64,000 nt of DNA, taken from Aquidulcibacter sp. Lineage in GTDB: Bacteria; Pseudomonadota; Alphaproteobacteria; Caulobacterales; Aquidulcibacteraceae. Where the stretch lies: assembly GCF_020253525.1 (NCBI RefSeq), contig NZ_JADCBK010000027.1, positions 1-64,000 of the forward strand. Direction: 5' to 3'. The position numbers and the translations under genes were made by a program. Of this stretch, positions 44,577 to 52,839 are shown piece after piece (position 1 is the stretch's first letter; every line of letters starts with the position of its first letter). The notes below the pieces were generated by a model. It was not told the DNA's origin. It ran no database searches and saw nothing but the letters and a program-made list of their open reading frames with translations.

Positions 44577-46164
44577 AAAGAAGCCTATTGAACCCTTTGG
44601 CAAAACCCGAAGGCAGCGCCGCCGTGGCGGCATTGCGGGCATTATTTTTATCGCAAACTTCGCCGGCATCGTCATTCTGGTGCTGGGCTCGCTCCTGTTT
44701 AACGAGTTACGATCCGGCCTTACCAAGGCGCGTATGGATGCGCTGCGGGCGCAAGGTTCAACGATTGCGAGCGTTCTGGCAGAGGCCGCTATTCCTGCAG
44801 ACGCCGTCCCGGTTTTGGATGAAGGCCGCGCCCGCGCTATTTTGAGGCGCCTCTCGCGAGAGCCGGGGGCTCGTCTGCGTCTGTTTAGCCGTGATCTGCG
44901 TCCCATCGCCGATAGCACCATCTTGGACGACATCGTCAATGTACGCGAATTGCCGCCGCTAGGGCCTGCGGCCCCCGACATTGGCGAGGCGGCAGGCAAG
45001 GCCGTCTCCAACGTTCGGGTCTTCATTCAAGGGGCGAGCGACGACCCGAAGAAAGCCTTGATCCGGGAGGTCTCTACCGCGCTGCAAGGCAATGTCGTTC
45101 AGAGTGAGCGCTTTGATGAAGAGGGTCGGCGCGTGGTGTCTGTCACGGTGCCCATTCAACGTATTCGCGCCGTCGTCGGGGTTCTGACGCTGGAAAGCGG
45201 CGATGTGAGCGAGATTGTGGAGGCAGAGCGGCGGGCGCTTTACCCCTTTATCTTTTCAGCCATTTTGGTGACCGCGATTTCGGCCAGTATGTTGGCGTGG
45301 TCGATCGCCGTGCCGTTGCGGCGCTTAGCCGCGGCTGCGGATAATGTGCGAAGGGGGCGTGCGCAGGCCTTGGATGCAGATGCCCTGCGAAGACGCCCGG
45401 ATGAAATTGGCGATTTGGCCGACGCCTTGGCTGCCATGACCGCGACCTTGCAAGACCGCATTGACGCGAACGAAAGCTTTGCGGCCGACGTCGCCCACGA
45501 GATCAAAAATCCCTTGGCTGCGATCCGAAATGCGGCTGAACTCCTGCCGCGAGCCACCACACCAGATAGCAAAGCGAAGCTTGAATCCATCATTCTCAAT
45601 GATGCACGCCGGGTAGACCGTTTGGTCACCGATATCGCCAACGCCTCGCGCTTGGATGCCGAACTTGCCCGCGCTAGCCAGCAAAAGTTCTCCATGGCTG
45701 AAATGATGGATGATTTGTCGCGTGCCTATGGCTCGATTGGCCACTCCCGTGAAGTCGAAATTGTCGTCCGCTATCCCGATGAAACAGACCGCTTGATCGT
45801 GAGTGGGCGAGAGGAAGCGATCTCGCGCATCCTCACCAATCTATTGGACAATGCGCTGTCCTTCTCGCCCACCGACGGCAAAGTCAGCTTGGTCGGTGCG
45901 CGGGATGATAAGACCATCCGGATTGTGGTCGAGGATGAAGGCCCAGGTATTCCAGAAGAATCTCTGCAAAGCATCTTCAACCGCTTCTACACCCACCGTC
46001 CGACCAGTGCGGGTGAGGAGGGCCAAGCCGCTTTTGGTAAGCATTCAGGCCTTGGCCTCGCCATCGCGCGCCAAATTGCCGAAAGCCATGGCGGGGCGAT
46101 TTGGGCGGAAAATCGCGATGACCGCAGTGGTGCGCGCTTTATTCTGGAGCTGCCAGCTGCTTAG
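44545..46164 (+). CDS. chvG: Sensor histidine kinase ChvG
   Basis: A 539-residue membrane kinase. The first helix is near residues 32-52 ([18 protein letters not shown]). The periplasmic sensor domain is at about 55-230, and the second helix at about 236-255 ([19 protein letters not shown]). A HAMP linker, the phosphoacceptor H318 in [21 protein letters not shown], the N box [13 protein letters not shown] and G boxes [11 protein letters not shown] and [18 protein letters not shown] follow. The 44488 track start lies in chvI; ATG 44545 is preferred. Confidence 0.93.
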   Translation: MGSAIATKNPKKKPIEPFGKTRRQRRRGGIAGIIFIANFAGIVILVLGSLLFNELRSGLTKARMDALRAQGSTIASVLAEAAIPADAVPVLDEGRARAILRRLSREPGARLRLFSRDLRPIADSTILDDIVNVRELPPLGPAAPDIGEAAGKAVSNVRVFIQGASDDPKKALIREVSTALQGNVVQSERFDEEGRRVVSVTVPIQRIRAVVGVLTLESGDVSEIVEAERRALYPFIFSAILVTAISASMLAWSIAVPLRRLAAAADNVRRGRAQALDADALRRRPDEIGDLADALAAMTATLQDRIDANESFAADVAHEIKNPLAAIRNAAELLPRATTPDSKAKLESIILNDARRVDRLVTDIANASRLDAELARASQQKFSMAEMMDDLSRAYGSIGHSREVEIVVRYPDETDRLIVSGREEAISRILTNLLDNALSFSPTDGKVSLVGARDDKTIRIVVEDEGPGIPEESLQSIFNRFYTHRPTSAGEEGQAAFGKHSGLGLAIARQIAESHGGAIWAENRDDRSGARFILELPAA

Positions 46165-46167
46165 GTC

Positions 46168-46803
46168 TTAAGGCGTCGCAAGGGCTGGATGAGACAAGAG
46201 ATCATGGGTCACAACCGGATAGAGTGAAGCGATAAGGGTTAGGGCTGCAATGATGTTGAAAGTCCGCAGCTTTACCGGATCTTGTAGGAATTGCCGCATC
46301 TGCACGCCCAAGAAGGCCCATAGGCCAACCGTCGGCAAGTTAATCACACCAAACACGACTGCCACAATGACGAGACCCAGCATTGGGTGGTCGGCGGGCA
46401 CATAGGCTGTCACCGACATCAGCGCCATCGTCCAGGCTTTGGGATTGACCCATTGGAAGAGGCAGGCCTGTAAGAAGCTAAAGGGCTTAGCCGTCGAATT
46501 AGCGCTGGATTCTGGGGCTGAGGCGGTCGCGATTTTCCAGGCCAGATAGACCAGATAGACCACCGAGCCCACCTTTAGGACCGTGTAGGCGATCGGAAAG
46601 CGCACAAAGATTTGCGCCAAACCTAGCCCGACCAAGATTGTCATCACCACAAAGCCAATCGAAACACCCAGCATATGGGGCAGGGTGCGGGCAAAGCCGA
46701 AATTGATACCCGACGCCATCAGCATCAGATTGTTCGGCCCCGGCGTAATCGAAGAGACGAGGGCAAAGCCACATAGGCCGAGGAAGAGTTCTTGGGTCAT
46801 CAT
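46168..46803 (-). CDS. LysE-family exporter
   Basis: A 211-residue amino-acid or metabolite exporter of the LysE/RhtB family with six membrane helices. Typical N-terminus LFLGLCGFALVSSITPGPNNLMLMASG with the SSITPGPN motif, followed by GVSIGFVVMTILVGLGLAQ. Divergent from an Lrp/AsnC regulator across about 70 bases, the classic exporter-regulator pair, so expression probably rises with an internal amino acid. Export substrate not known. Confidence 0.9.
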   Translation of the reverse strand: MMTQELFLGLCGFALVSSITPGPNNLMLMASGINFGFARTLPHMLGVSIGFVVMTILVGLGLAQIFVRFPIAYTVLKVGSVVYLVYLAWKIATASAPESSANSTAKPFSFLQACLFQWVNPKAWTMALMSVTAYVPADHPMLGLVIVAVVFGVINLPTVGLWAFLGVQMRQFLQDPVKLRTFNIIAALTLIASLYPVVTHDLLSHPALATP

Positions 46804-46875
46804 GACGCAATATTATACGATCCTTGCTTGTATGTTCTTGCAATTTCAGCGGCTACAGATAGAGATGCGCATGTT

Positions 46876-47328
46876 ATGATGAATTTAGATGATATCGACC
46901 GAAGAATATTGCATATCCTGTCTCGGGACGGTCGCATCAGCAATGTCGATCTTGCAGGCAAGGTGGGCCTATCGCCCTCTGCCTGTCTCAGACGTGTCCA
47001 AGAGCTAGAGAGGCGAGATGTCATTCAAGGCTATCGCGCGCAACTCAATGCCGCCGCCCTTGGGATTGGTTTTTTGGCTTATGTGACGGTGGGTCTGTCC
47101 CGCCATACCAAGCAAGAACAGGCTGATTTTGAAGCGGCAATCAAACGCGCGCATCAGGTACGCGAATGCCACAACATAACCGGCACCGTGGAATATCTAT
47201 TGCGGGTCGAGACGACCGATCTACCAGCCTATAAGCATTTCCACACCGAAGTCCTCGGCGCCCTGCCCCAAGTCGCCACCATCACCAGCTACATCGTGAT
47301 GGGCTCACCCAAGGATGAGCGGGGGTAA
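46876..47328 (+). CDS. Lrp/AsnC-family transcriptional regulator
   Basis: About 150 residues from the ATG at 46876 (46879 is equally possible; the track's 46792 start overlaps lysE). Helix-turn-helix DDIDRRILHILSRDGRISNVDLAGKVGLSPSACLRRVQELERRDVI, then the RAM effector domain (VRECHNITGTVEYLLRVETTDLPAYKHFHTEVL). Family members form octamers and respond to amino acids; here the divergent LysE exporter is the likely target. The intergenic gap is AT-rich. Confidence 0.9.
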   Translation: MMNLDDIDRRILHILSRDGRISNVDLAGKVGLSPSACLRRVQELERRDVIQGYRAQLNAAALGIGFLAYVTVGLSRHTKQEQADFEAAIKRAHQVRECHNITGTVEYLLRVETTDLPAYKHFHTEVLGALPQVATITSYIVMGSPKDERG

Positions 47329-47336
47329 AAACAATC

Positions 47337-47365
47337 TTGAATTAAAAGACTGCTCTGCCTATCTT
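47337..47365 (+). promoter_or_regulatory. Likely sigma-70 promoter for the DUF488 cluster
   Basis: TTGAAT (47337-47342) and TATCTT (47360-47365) are separated by 17 bases, and GGGGAGAG lies before the ATG at 47388. The promoter begins just after the Lrp stop. It gives the island its own transcription. Confidence 0.5.
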
Positions 47366-47387
47366 GAGATAATGGGGAGAGACCGTC

Positions 47388-48065
47388 ATGCAAATTTTGA
47401 TAACTGACATTACAGATATGGCTGATGGCATGTATTGCGTTGCTGGCTGGAATGAAGCTGAAGGCCGCATGATCCGGCCATTGCCGCAGGGCCGCCATTG
47501 GCATGCAGAGCTTTTAGAGAAGCATCGCATCGCGGTTGGTTCGCGCATCGAGGTAATTCCGACTGGCAGACACCATAATGGCGATTATCCCCATACCACG
47601 GAGGATTTGGACGTGGTGACAGGAAGCATTCAGTTAGTTGATGAGGTTCCCACTTCACAGATTATCGAGATCGTTCCGGCTGCGGCTATGAACCTTACGC
47701 AAGCGTTTGAGGGACACCTGAGACTAGAGAACCCGTTTCGGGGCATTTCTCAAAAGCTTTGGGTCCCAGTTGGCAGTAGATGTCGTTCGCTAGTTTCGAT
47801 TAATCGTCCTTTTGGTTCAATTGAAATCCTTGTAAACAAGTTTGGAACGCTTCGAGCAAAAATCGAAAGTAACGAGGGTGACTTCAATCGCGTCGAGGTC
47901 ACGGTTTCCTGTTCATTGTTGAAACATGCATATCGAAAGGGCGGGGTCGCTCACGCGATGTCGAAGTTACCTGCTGCAGACAATTGGCATTTACGGCTGG
48001 GCCTTGCCAGAGAATTTGAGAAAACCCCAGGCGAATGCGCCCTTATGCTAAATGGTGTACTGTGA
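47388..48065 (+). CDS. Dual OB-fold-like protein of the DUF488 cluster
   Basis: A 225-residue soluble protein. It appears to have two beta-rich halves: QILITDITDMADGMYCVAGWNEAEGRMIRPLP with GSRIEVIPTGRHH, and a second VGSRCRSLVSINRPFGSIEILVNKFGTL then VEVTVSCSLLKHAY. I believe this is the type called dual OB-containing protein, but I am not certain. OB folds bind nucleic acid or small ligands. Composition is AT-richer than flanking genes. A GTG of the next reading frame overlaps its stop (GTGA), implying a linked unit. Confidence 0.65.
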   Translation: MQILITDITDMADGMYCVAGWNEAEGRMIRPLPQGRHWHAELLEKHRIAVGSRIEVIPTGRHHNGDYPHTTEDLDVVTGSIQLVDEVPTSQIIEIVPAAAMNLTQAFEGHLRLENPFRGISQKLWVPVGSRCRSLVSINRPFGSIEILVNKFGTLRAKIESNEGDFNRVEVTVSCSLLKHAYRKGGVAHAMSKLPAADNWHLRLGLAREFEKTPGECALMLNGVL

Positions 48066-48094
48066 TATTTGTTCAGTTTGGAGGATTCAGGCGC

Positions 48095-48718
48095 TTGATT
48101 TTCTCGATTGGTCATTCAACCCAACCTTATGCTGCGTTTCGCGACTTGATTGTCCAACATGGCGTGACGGCTATTGCAGATGTTCGATCCGTTCCCTTTT
48201 CGCGGCATACTCCGCAGTTCAATCAATCGCCGTTAAAGGCGCAATTGAATTCCGATGGCATCGCTTATGTTTATTTGGGTGATGTCCTTGGCGGTCGGCC
48301 AAATGACCAAAACCTCACAACTGATGGCGTGGCGGATTATGCCAAAATGGCCAATAGTCCCAGTTTTGAAAAGGGTCTGGACCGTGTCGTAATTGGGTCG
48401 AGTAATTATACCATTGCTCTCATGTGTTCTGAGCGTGATCCAATCGACTGCCATCGTTGTCTGCTTGTGGGGCGAGCGCTTCATGTCAGAGGCTTGAGTG
48501 TTTTCCACATCCTCAGTAACGGCGATGCGCAGTCACAAGTTGAGATCGAAGGCAAATTGATCCGGTTGGCCCGGCAAAACCCAGCTCAGTCGGACTTCTT
48601 TGCGAGTGATCAAGACTTACTCAATCGGGCGTATGAATTGCATGCACGCAGGGTGGCCTTTAGTGAACCCCGGGAAAGTCAAGCACGAGCCGGTGAGCGT
48701 CTATCAATGGAAAGATAG
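48095..48718 (+). CDS. DUF488 family protein, first copy
   Basis: About 207 residues. The TTG at 48095 follows GGAGG and gives the family start (M)IFSIGHSTQPYAAF; GTG at 48062, overlapping the preceding stop, is the alternative, and the track's 48035 is too long. It has ADVRSVPFSRHTPQFNQ and IALMCSERDPIDCHRCLLVGRAL with paired cysteines and CHR. DUF488 is of unknown function, suspected in nucleic-acid or nucleotide modification. Region of lower GC than neighbours, suggesting transfer. Confidence 0.75.
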   Translation: MIFSIGHSTQPYAAFRDLIVQHGVTAIADVRSVPFSRHTPQFNQSPLKAQLNSDGIAYVYLGDVLGGRPNDQNLTTDGVADYAKMANSPSFEKGLDRVVIGSSNYTIALMCSERDPIDCHRCLLVGRALHVRGLSVFHILSNGDAQSQVEIEGKLIRLARQNPAQSDFFASDQDLLNRAYELHARRVAFSEPRESQARAGERLSMER

Positions 48719-48726
48719 GTCTCTCG

Positions 48727-49173
48727 ATGTCTGAAATTATATTGAATACAATAGGTTTTACCCAAACGAGTGCCGAGTCGTTCTTCAAGCGACTTGCTAC
48801 TGCCGAAGTTAGAACGGTCATCGACGTGCGTTTGAATAATACGTCTCAGCTTGCTGGGTTTGCAAAAGCTAAGGACCTTGCTTTTTTCCTTAAGCGTATC
48901 GGCGATATCGGTTATTCTCATCAGCCGCTGCTGGCACCAACCCAGTCAATTCTGGACGCTTTCAAAAAGAACAAGGGTGACTGGTTTGTCTATGAGCGGC
49001 AATTCATGAACCTAATGGCTGAGCGGAAGATTGAGCATAAAATCGCGCCGGAAACGCTTCGTTCCAGCTGCCTACTATGCTCAGAAGCCAAGCCTCATCA
49101 TTGTCACCGACGATTGGTGGCTGAGTATCTAAACGGCAAATGGGGAAGTAGCCTACGCATACGCCACTTATGA
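48727..49173 (+). CDS. DUF488 family protein, second copy
   Basis: A 148-residue protein, start ATG with GGAAAG upstream. It has NTIGFTQTSAESFF, TVIDVRLNNTSQLAGF, and the family's end motif CLLCSEAKPHHCHRRLVAEYL. It is shorter than and clearly diverged from the first DUF488, so the pair is not a simple recent duplication. Eight bases separate them. Convergent with sdhA 102 bases further on. Function unknown; likely acts with its two neighbours. Confidence 0.78.
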   Translation: MSEIILNTIGFTQTSAESFFKRLATAEVRTVIDVRLNNTSQLAGFAKAKDLAFFLKRIGDIGYSHQPLLAPTQSILDAFKKNKGDWFVYERQFMNLMAERKIEHKIAPETLRSSCLLCSEAKPHHCHRRLVAEYLNGKWGSSLRIRHL

Positions 49174-49275
49174 CGGGCCGCCTACCACCAGCATCCGGTT
49201 CGCTGTTTCGCCGTCAGATAAGCAACGATTTGCTTCAATCGGCCTCGTCTTCAGGAACCCGAAATTTAGGGTCCC

Positions 49276-51069
49276 TCAATAAACCCGCAGCTTCGGTGGA
49301 ATCGTTGCGACGTCGTTGCTCATGGTATTCATATGCACAGGGCGATAGTCGATTTTGACCGAGCCTGTTGCTTCATCATACCAGGTCAGCGTGTGCTTCA
49401 TCCAATTGACGTCGTCACGATCGGCATAGTCCTCGCGCGCATGGGCCCCGCGGCTTTCGGTCCGATTGGCGGCACCATACATGGTCACCATGGCTTGGCT
49501 CAACAAATTGTCGAATTCCATGGCTTCAGCAAGGTCAGAGTTCCAGATCATAGAGCGGTCGGTGATGGCAATGTCGGGTGCGCCAGAGAACACCTTGTCC
49601 ATCTCCTTGCAGCCTTCGTCCAAGGTTTGGCCTTCGCGATAAACGGCGCAATGGTTCTGCATCACCTTTTGCATTTGCAGGCGCAATGCGGCAGTGGGCG
49701 TGCCGCCCTTGGCTTGGCGGAAGCGATCAAGACGCGCCAAATGGCTGTCAGTCATGGCATTGGTGATTTCAGGCTGACGGGCCCCAGATTGGACCGTCTC
49801 GCCACAACGCAGGCCAACAGCACGGCCAAACACCACCAAGTCGATCAAGGAGTTAGAGCCCAAACGGTTTGCCCCATGTACGGACACACAGGCTGCTTCG
49901 CCGACGGCCATAAGGCCCGGCACAACTTGGTCTGGATCGCCACCGACTTTGGTCAGCACTTCGCCATGATAATTGGTCGGGATGCCGCCCATATTATAAT
50001 GCACGGTTGGCAGAACCGGGATCGGCTCCTTCGTGACGTCTACACCGGCAAAGACCTTGGCACTTTCGGAGATGCCGGGCAGGCGCTGGGCCAGAATGGC
50101 TGGGTCCAAATGGTCAAGATGCAGGTGAATGTGATCCTTGCCGGGGCCAACGCCACGACCTTCGCGGATTTCCATCGTCATCGCGCGCGAAACCATGTCT
50201 CGCGGAGCCAGGTCCTTCACGGTCGGGGCATAGCGCTCCATAAAGCGCTCACCTTCCGAATTGGTCAGATAGCCGCCTTCGCCGCGTGCCCCTTCGGTAA
50301 TCAGACAGCCTGCGCCATAAATGCCAGTTGGGTGGAATTGAACAAACTCCATATCCTGTAAGGGCAGACCCGCCCGAAGTACCATCGCATTGCCGTCACC
50401 GGTGCAGGTGTGGGCGCTGGTGCAGCTGAAATAGGCCCGGCCATAGCCGCCCGTGGCCAGAACGGTGCGCTGCGCGCGGAAGCGGTGCAGCTTGCCGGTC
50501 GCCAATTCCCATGCCGTAACACCAATACAAGCGCCGGTTTCATCCATGATCAGATCAAGGGCGAAATACTCAATGAAGAACTCGACATCATATTTGAGTG
50601 AGTTGCCATAAAGCGTGTGCAAGATGGCGTGGCCCGTACGGTCCGCCGCCGCACAGGTGCGTTGGACGGGCGCTTCCCCATAATTGCGGGTCATGCCACC
50701 AAAGGCACGCTGATAGATTTTGCCATCTTCCGTGCGCGAGAAGGGCACACCCCAATGCTCGAGCTCATAAACCGCTGCAGGAGCATTGCGCGTTAGATAC
50801 TCAATTGAATCCTGGTCGCCCAGCCAATCCGACCCTTTTACGGTGTCAAACATGTGCCAGCGCCAGTCATCTTCGCCCATATTGCCAAGAGCTGCCGAGA
50901 TACCACCTTGCGCCGCAACTGTGTGTGAGCGAGTTGGGAAGACCTTCGAGATACAGGCGGTTTTCAGGCCAGCTTGAGCAGCACCCAATGCGGCGCGCAA
51001 ACCAGAACCACCCGCACCTACAACAACTACATCGAAAGTATGGTCATTCCACTGATAGTCGGCCGTCAT
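49276..51069 (-). CDS. sdhA: Succinate dehydrogenase flavoprotein subunit
   Basis: FAD subunit of complex II oxidising succinate to fumarate. 597 residues from the ATG at 51069 (track start 51084 would overlap sdhD). FAD-binding [17 protein letters not shown]; histidine H49 in [12 protein letters not shown] is the covalent FAD site; active-site residues lie in [21 protein letters not shown] and SRAMTMEI. Gap of four bases from sdhD. The expected sdhB does not follow; the strand below is taken by the DUF488 island. Confidence 0.97.
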   Translation of the reverse strand: MTADYQWNDHTFDVVVVGAGGSGLRAALGAAQAGLKTACISKVFPTRSHTVAAQGGISAALGNMGEDDWRWHMFDTVKGSDWLGDQDSIEYLTRNAPAAVYELEHWGVPFSRTEDGKIYQRAFGGMTRNYGEAPVQRTCAAADRTGHAILHTLYGNSLKYDVEFFIEYFALDLIMDETGACIGVTAWELATGKLHRFRAQRTVLATGGYGRAYFSCTSAHTCTGDGNAMVLRAGLPLQDMEFVQFHPTGIYGAGCLITEGARGEGGYLTNSEGERFMERYAPTVKDLAPRDMVSRAMTMEIREGRGVGPGKDHIHLHLDHLDPAILAQRLPGISESAKVFAGVDVTKEPIPVLPTVHYNMGGIPTNYHGEVLTKVGGDPDQVVPGLMAVGEAACVSVHGANRLGSNSLIDLVVFGRAVGLRCGETVQSGARQPEITNAMTDSHLARLDRFRQAKGGTPTAALRLQMQKVMQNHCAVYREGQTLDEGCKEMDKVFSGAPDIAITDRSMIWNSDLAEAMEFDNLLSQAMVTMYGAANRTESRGAHAREDYADRDDVNWMKHTLTWYDEATGSVKIDYRPVHMNTMSNDVATIPPKLRVY

Positions 51070-51073
51070 GGGC

Positions 51074-51460
51074 TTAAGCTCCAACGAATACTTTGGCGAC
51101 CGAAAGGATCGCGATAACAGCTAAGATAGCGGGGATGGCCGTGTTGGCGAGCAAAGATACAGTGCGGGCAACAGCGCCCGTGATATAATCTTCGATCACA
51201 ACTTGCATGCCAAGACGCATATGGAACAGTCCGGTCAGGACGAGGAGAGCCGTCCCGGCAGCGTTCAATGGGTGCTTCATCCAGCCCACCACACTGTCAT
51301 AACTGCCATCGGTGCCCAAAAGCACTGACAAGGCGAACCAAGGCAGCAGGACGGCCAAGAAAATCGCGGTTGCGCGCTGCTGGATAAAATGGCCGACGCC
51401 ATGCTTGGCTGATCCAAGACCACGAGCGCGCGATAGCGGCGTGCGTAAAGAGTGGTTCAT
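51074..51460 (-). CDS. sdhD: Succinate dehydrogenase membrane anchor subunit
   Basis: A 128-residue anchor with three membrane helices (about 28-48, 62-84 and 102-124). [25 protein letters not shown] at the start and the probable heme ligand in [19 protein letters not shown] agree with SdhD. With SdhC it holds heme b and the quinone site. Operon position between sdhC and sdhA supports the call. Confidence 0.93.
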   Translation of the reverse strand: MNHSLRTPLSRARGLGSAKHGVGHFIQQRATAIFLAVLLPWFALSVLLGTDGSYDSVVGWMKHPLNAAGTALLVLTGLFHMRLGMQVVIEDYITGAVARTVSLLANTAIPAILAVIAILSVAKVFVGA

Positions 51461-51469
51461 CGTCTCCCC

Positions 51470-51865
51470 CTAAGCCAAAAATGCAAGCGCAAAAACCAAA
51501 ACAGCCCCGATTGCGCCAGCAATGATGGTAGCCCATCCGGTCGCGGTTGAGACTTTGGGGTCAAACCCTTTACCGGCGTCCCAAGCGAGGTGACGTATGC
51601 CGTTAGCCAAGTGATAGCAGGCGGCGGCTGTAATCCCGAACAGGATCAACAAACATAGCGGGTTCATCAAAAACGACATGAAGTCTGTGTAGGCCGCTGG
51701 GCCACTTGCTAGGGCCACAACCCAAGCTGTCAGGACCATAGCGCCCAGATAGAGGGCGACTCCAGATGCCCGGTGGAAAATCGATGTCGCCATCGTCACG
51801 TGCCAACGCCAGACTTGCAGGTGTGGCGACAATGGCCGCTTATCGTGTGCTTGTGGACCTGCCAT
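51470..51865 (-). CDS. sdhC: Succinate dehydrogenase cytochrome b556 subunit
   Basis: About 131 residues. ATG at 51865 (GGGGA nearby) gives MAGPQAHDKRPLSPHLQVWRW, the typical SdhC start; 51871 is also possible and the track's 51919 too long. Quinone residues lie in TSIFHRASGVALYLG and the heme histidine in ANGIRHLAWDAGKGF. Three helices. First gene of sdhCDA, with no regulator visible upstream. Confidence 0.93.
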   Translation of the reverse strand: MAGPQAHDKRPLSPHLQVWRWHVTMATSIFHRASGVALYLGAMVLTAWVVALASGPAAYTDFMSFLMNPLCLLILFGITAAACYHLANGIRHLAWDAGKGFDPKVSTATGWATIIAGAIGAVLVFALAFLA

Positions 51866-51955
51866 GCTCATCCCCAGAAAATGTCTTTGTGACATGGAAG
51901 AGAGCGACCGCTTCGTCAACGTTTCTCGTCAGGAGAAGTGGAAAAACAGCTTCAT

Positions 51956-52630
51956 TTAGCTGGCTTTAGCTGCATGATTTAAAACAAGTTGGCTTAAGGT
52001 GGCGATCTCTGCGCTTTGGGCGGGGAGGACCAAGCTTGCTTCCCCCTGTTCGGCCAGCCAAGCCTCCACCCAGCTCTGCCAAGCTTCATGAAAGCCAATC
52101 AAGGCCGTCATGCCGGTTTGTCGCCTGACCCGCGCCCATTCGGTCCCGTCAATCCAAGCCAAATTTCGGGCCGACCAATCTCGGCTACTCAACTCATGCA
52201 GACTTTTGAGGTGAGCGGCCATGTCATCTACATGCAGATAGACGATCAGCGGGTTGACCTTGGACAAGGCGGTCAAGCGTGTGGACGCGAGCTGCTGAAT
52301 ATGTGTGTCGGGCAGGCCGGCGGCAAAGGCGGGTAGTAAGGTGTTTTGGATCAGGGTTGCATCCAACAGCATGATAGAGCGATTGACGATGCATTGTGCA
52401 GCCAGGCGCGCCCAAGGTTCAAGCCCATAGGCTTTGGGGTCTGGTTCGCGGCCTGACACTCGATCCACCTGTTCGGTACGGATTGGATGATCCGGGTCAA
52501 ATTCGAGATAGGCGCGCGCTTCCTTTCCTTTAGCTTCAAGATCTTGCGCCACGCGCATGGCCAAGCTGGTTTTCCCAGCGCCGATGGGGCCCTCGATCAA
52601 TAGAATATGTCGGTTGACTCTGCCCATCAT
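51956..52630 (-). CDS. P-loop kinase-like protein, substrate unknown
   Basis: A 224-residue ATPase/kinase. Walker A GPIGAGKTS (14-22) in HILLIEGPIGAGKTSLAMRV. A possible Walker B or acceptor part is LLDATLIQNTLLPAF. A DDMAAHLKSLHELSSRDWSARNLAW segment looks like a kinase lid. It resembles small-molecule kinases (deoxynucleoside, adenylylsulfate) but no substrate-specific motif is seen. About 90 bases from sdhC on the same strand; upstream is the TonB receptor promoter. Confidence 0.65.
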   Translation of the reverse strand: MMGRVNRHILLIEGPIGAGKTSLAMRVAQDLEAKGKEARAYLEFDPDHPIRTEQVDRVSGREPDPKAYGLEPWARLAAQCIVNRSIMLLDATLIQNTLLPAFAAGLPDTHIQQLASTRLTALSKVNPLIVYLHVDDMAAHLKSLHELSSRDWSARNLAWIDGTEWARVRRQTGMTALIGFHEAWQSWVEAWLAEQGEASLVLPAQSAEIATLSQLVLNHAAKAS

Positions 52631-52839
52631 CTTTCAGCTTCAGATTGCAGTCCTATATGGAGACCTAGTAAGGGCTGCACTTTTGGTGATTTGGCCCCAA
52701 AAAGGGCGCTATGTCAGCTATAACAACTTTGTCATCATCTTATGCGACGGAATAAACGTATAGGCACGTTCAACGCGTTAAGCAAAAATCCAACTGGCTG
52801 GCCTTGGGCCGTCCAATAAGAAGTATAGGTCTCCCCCCG

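Noticed and set aside
49333-50361. 342-codon plus-strand ORF
   Set aside because: Antisense shadow of sdhA, whose motifs are clear on the minus strand.
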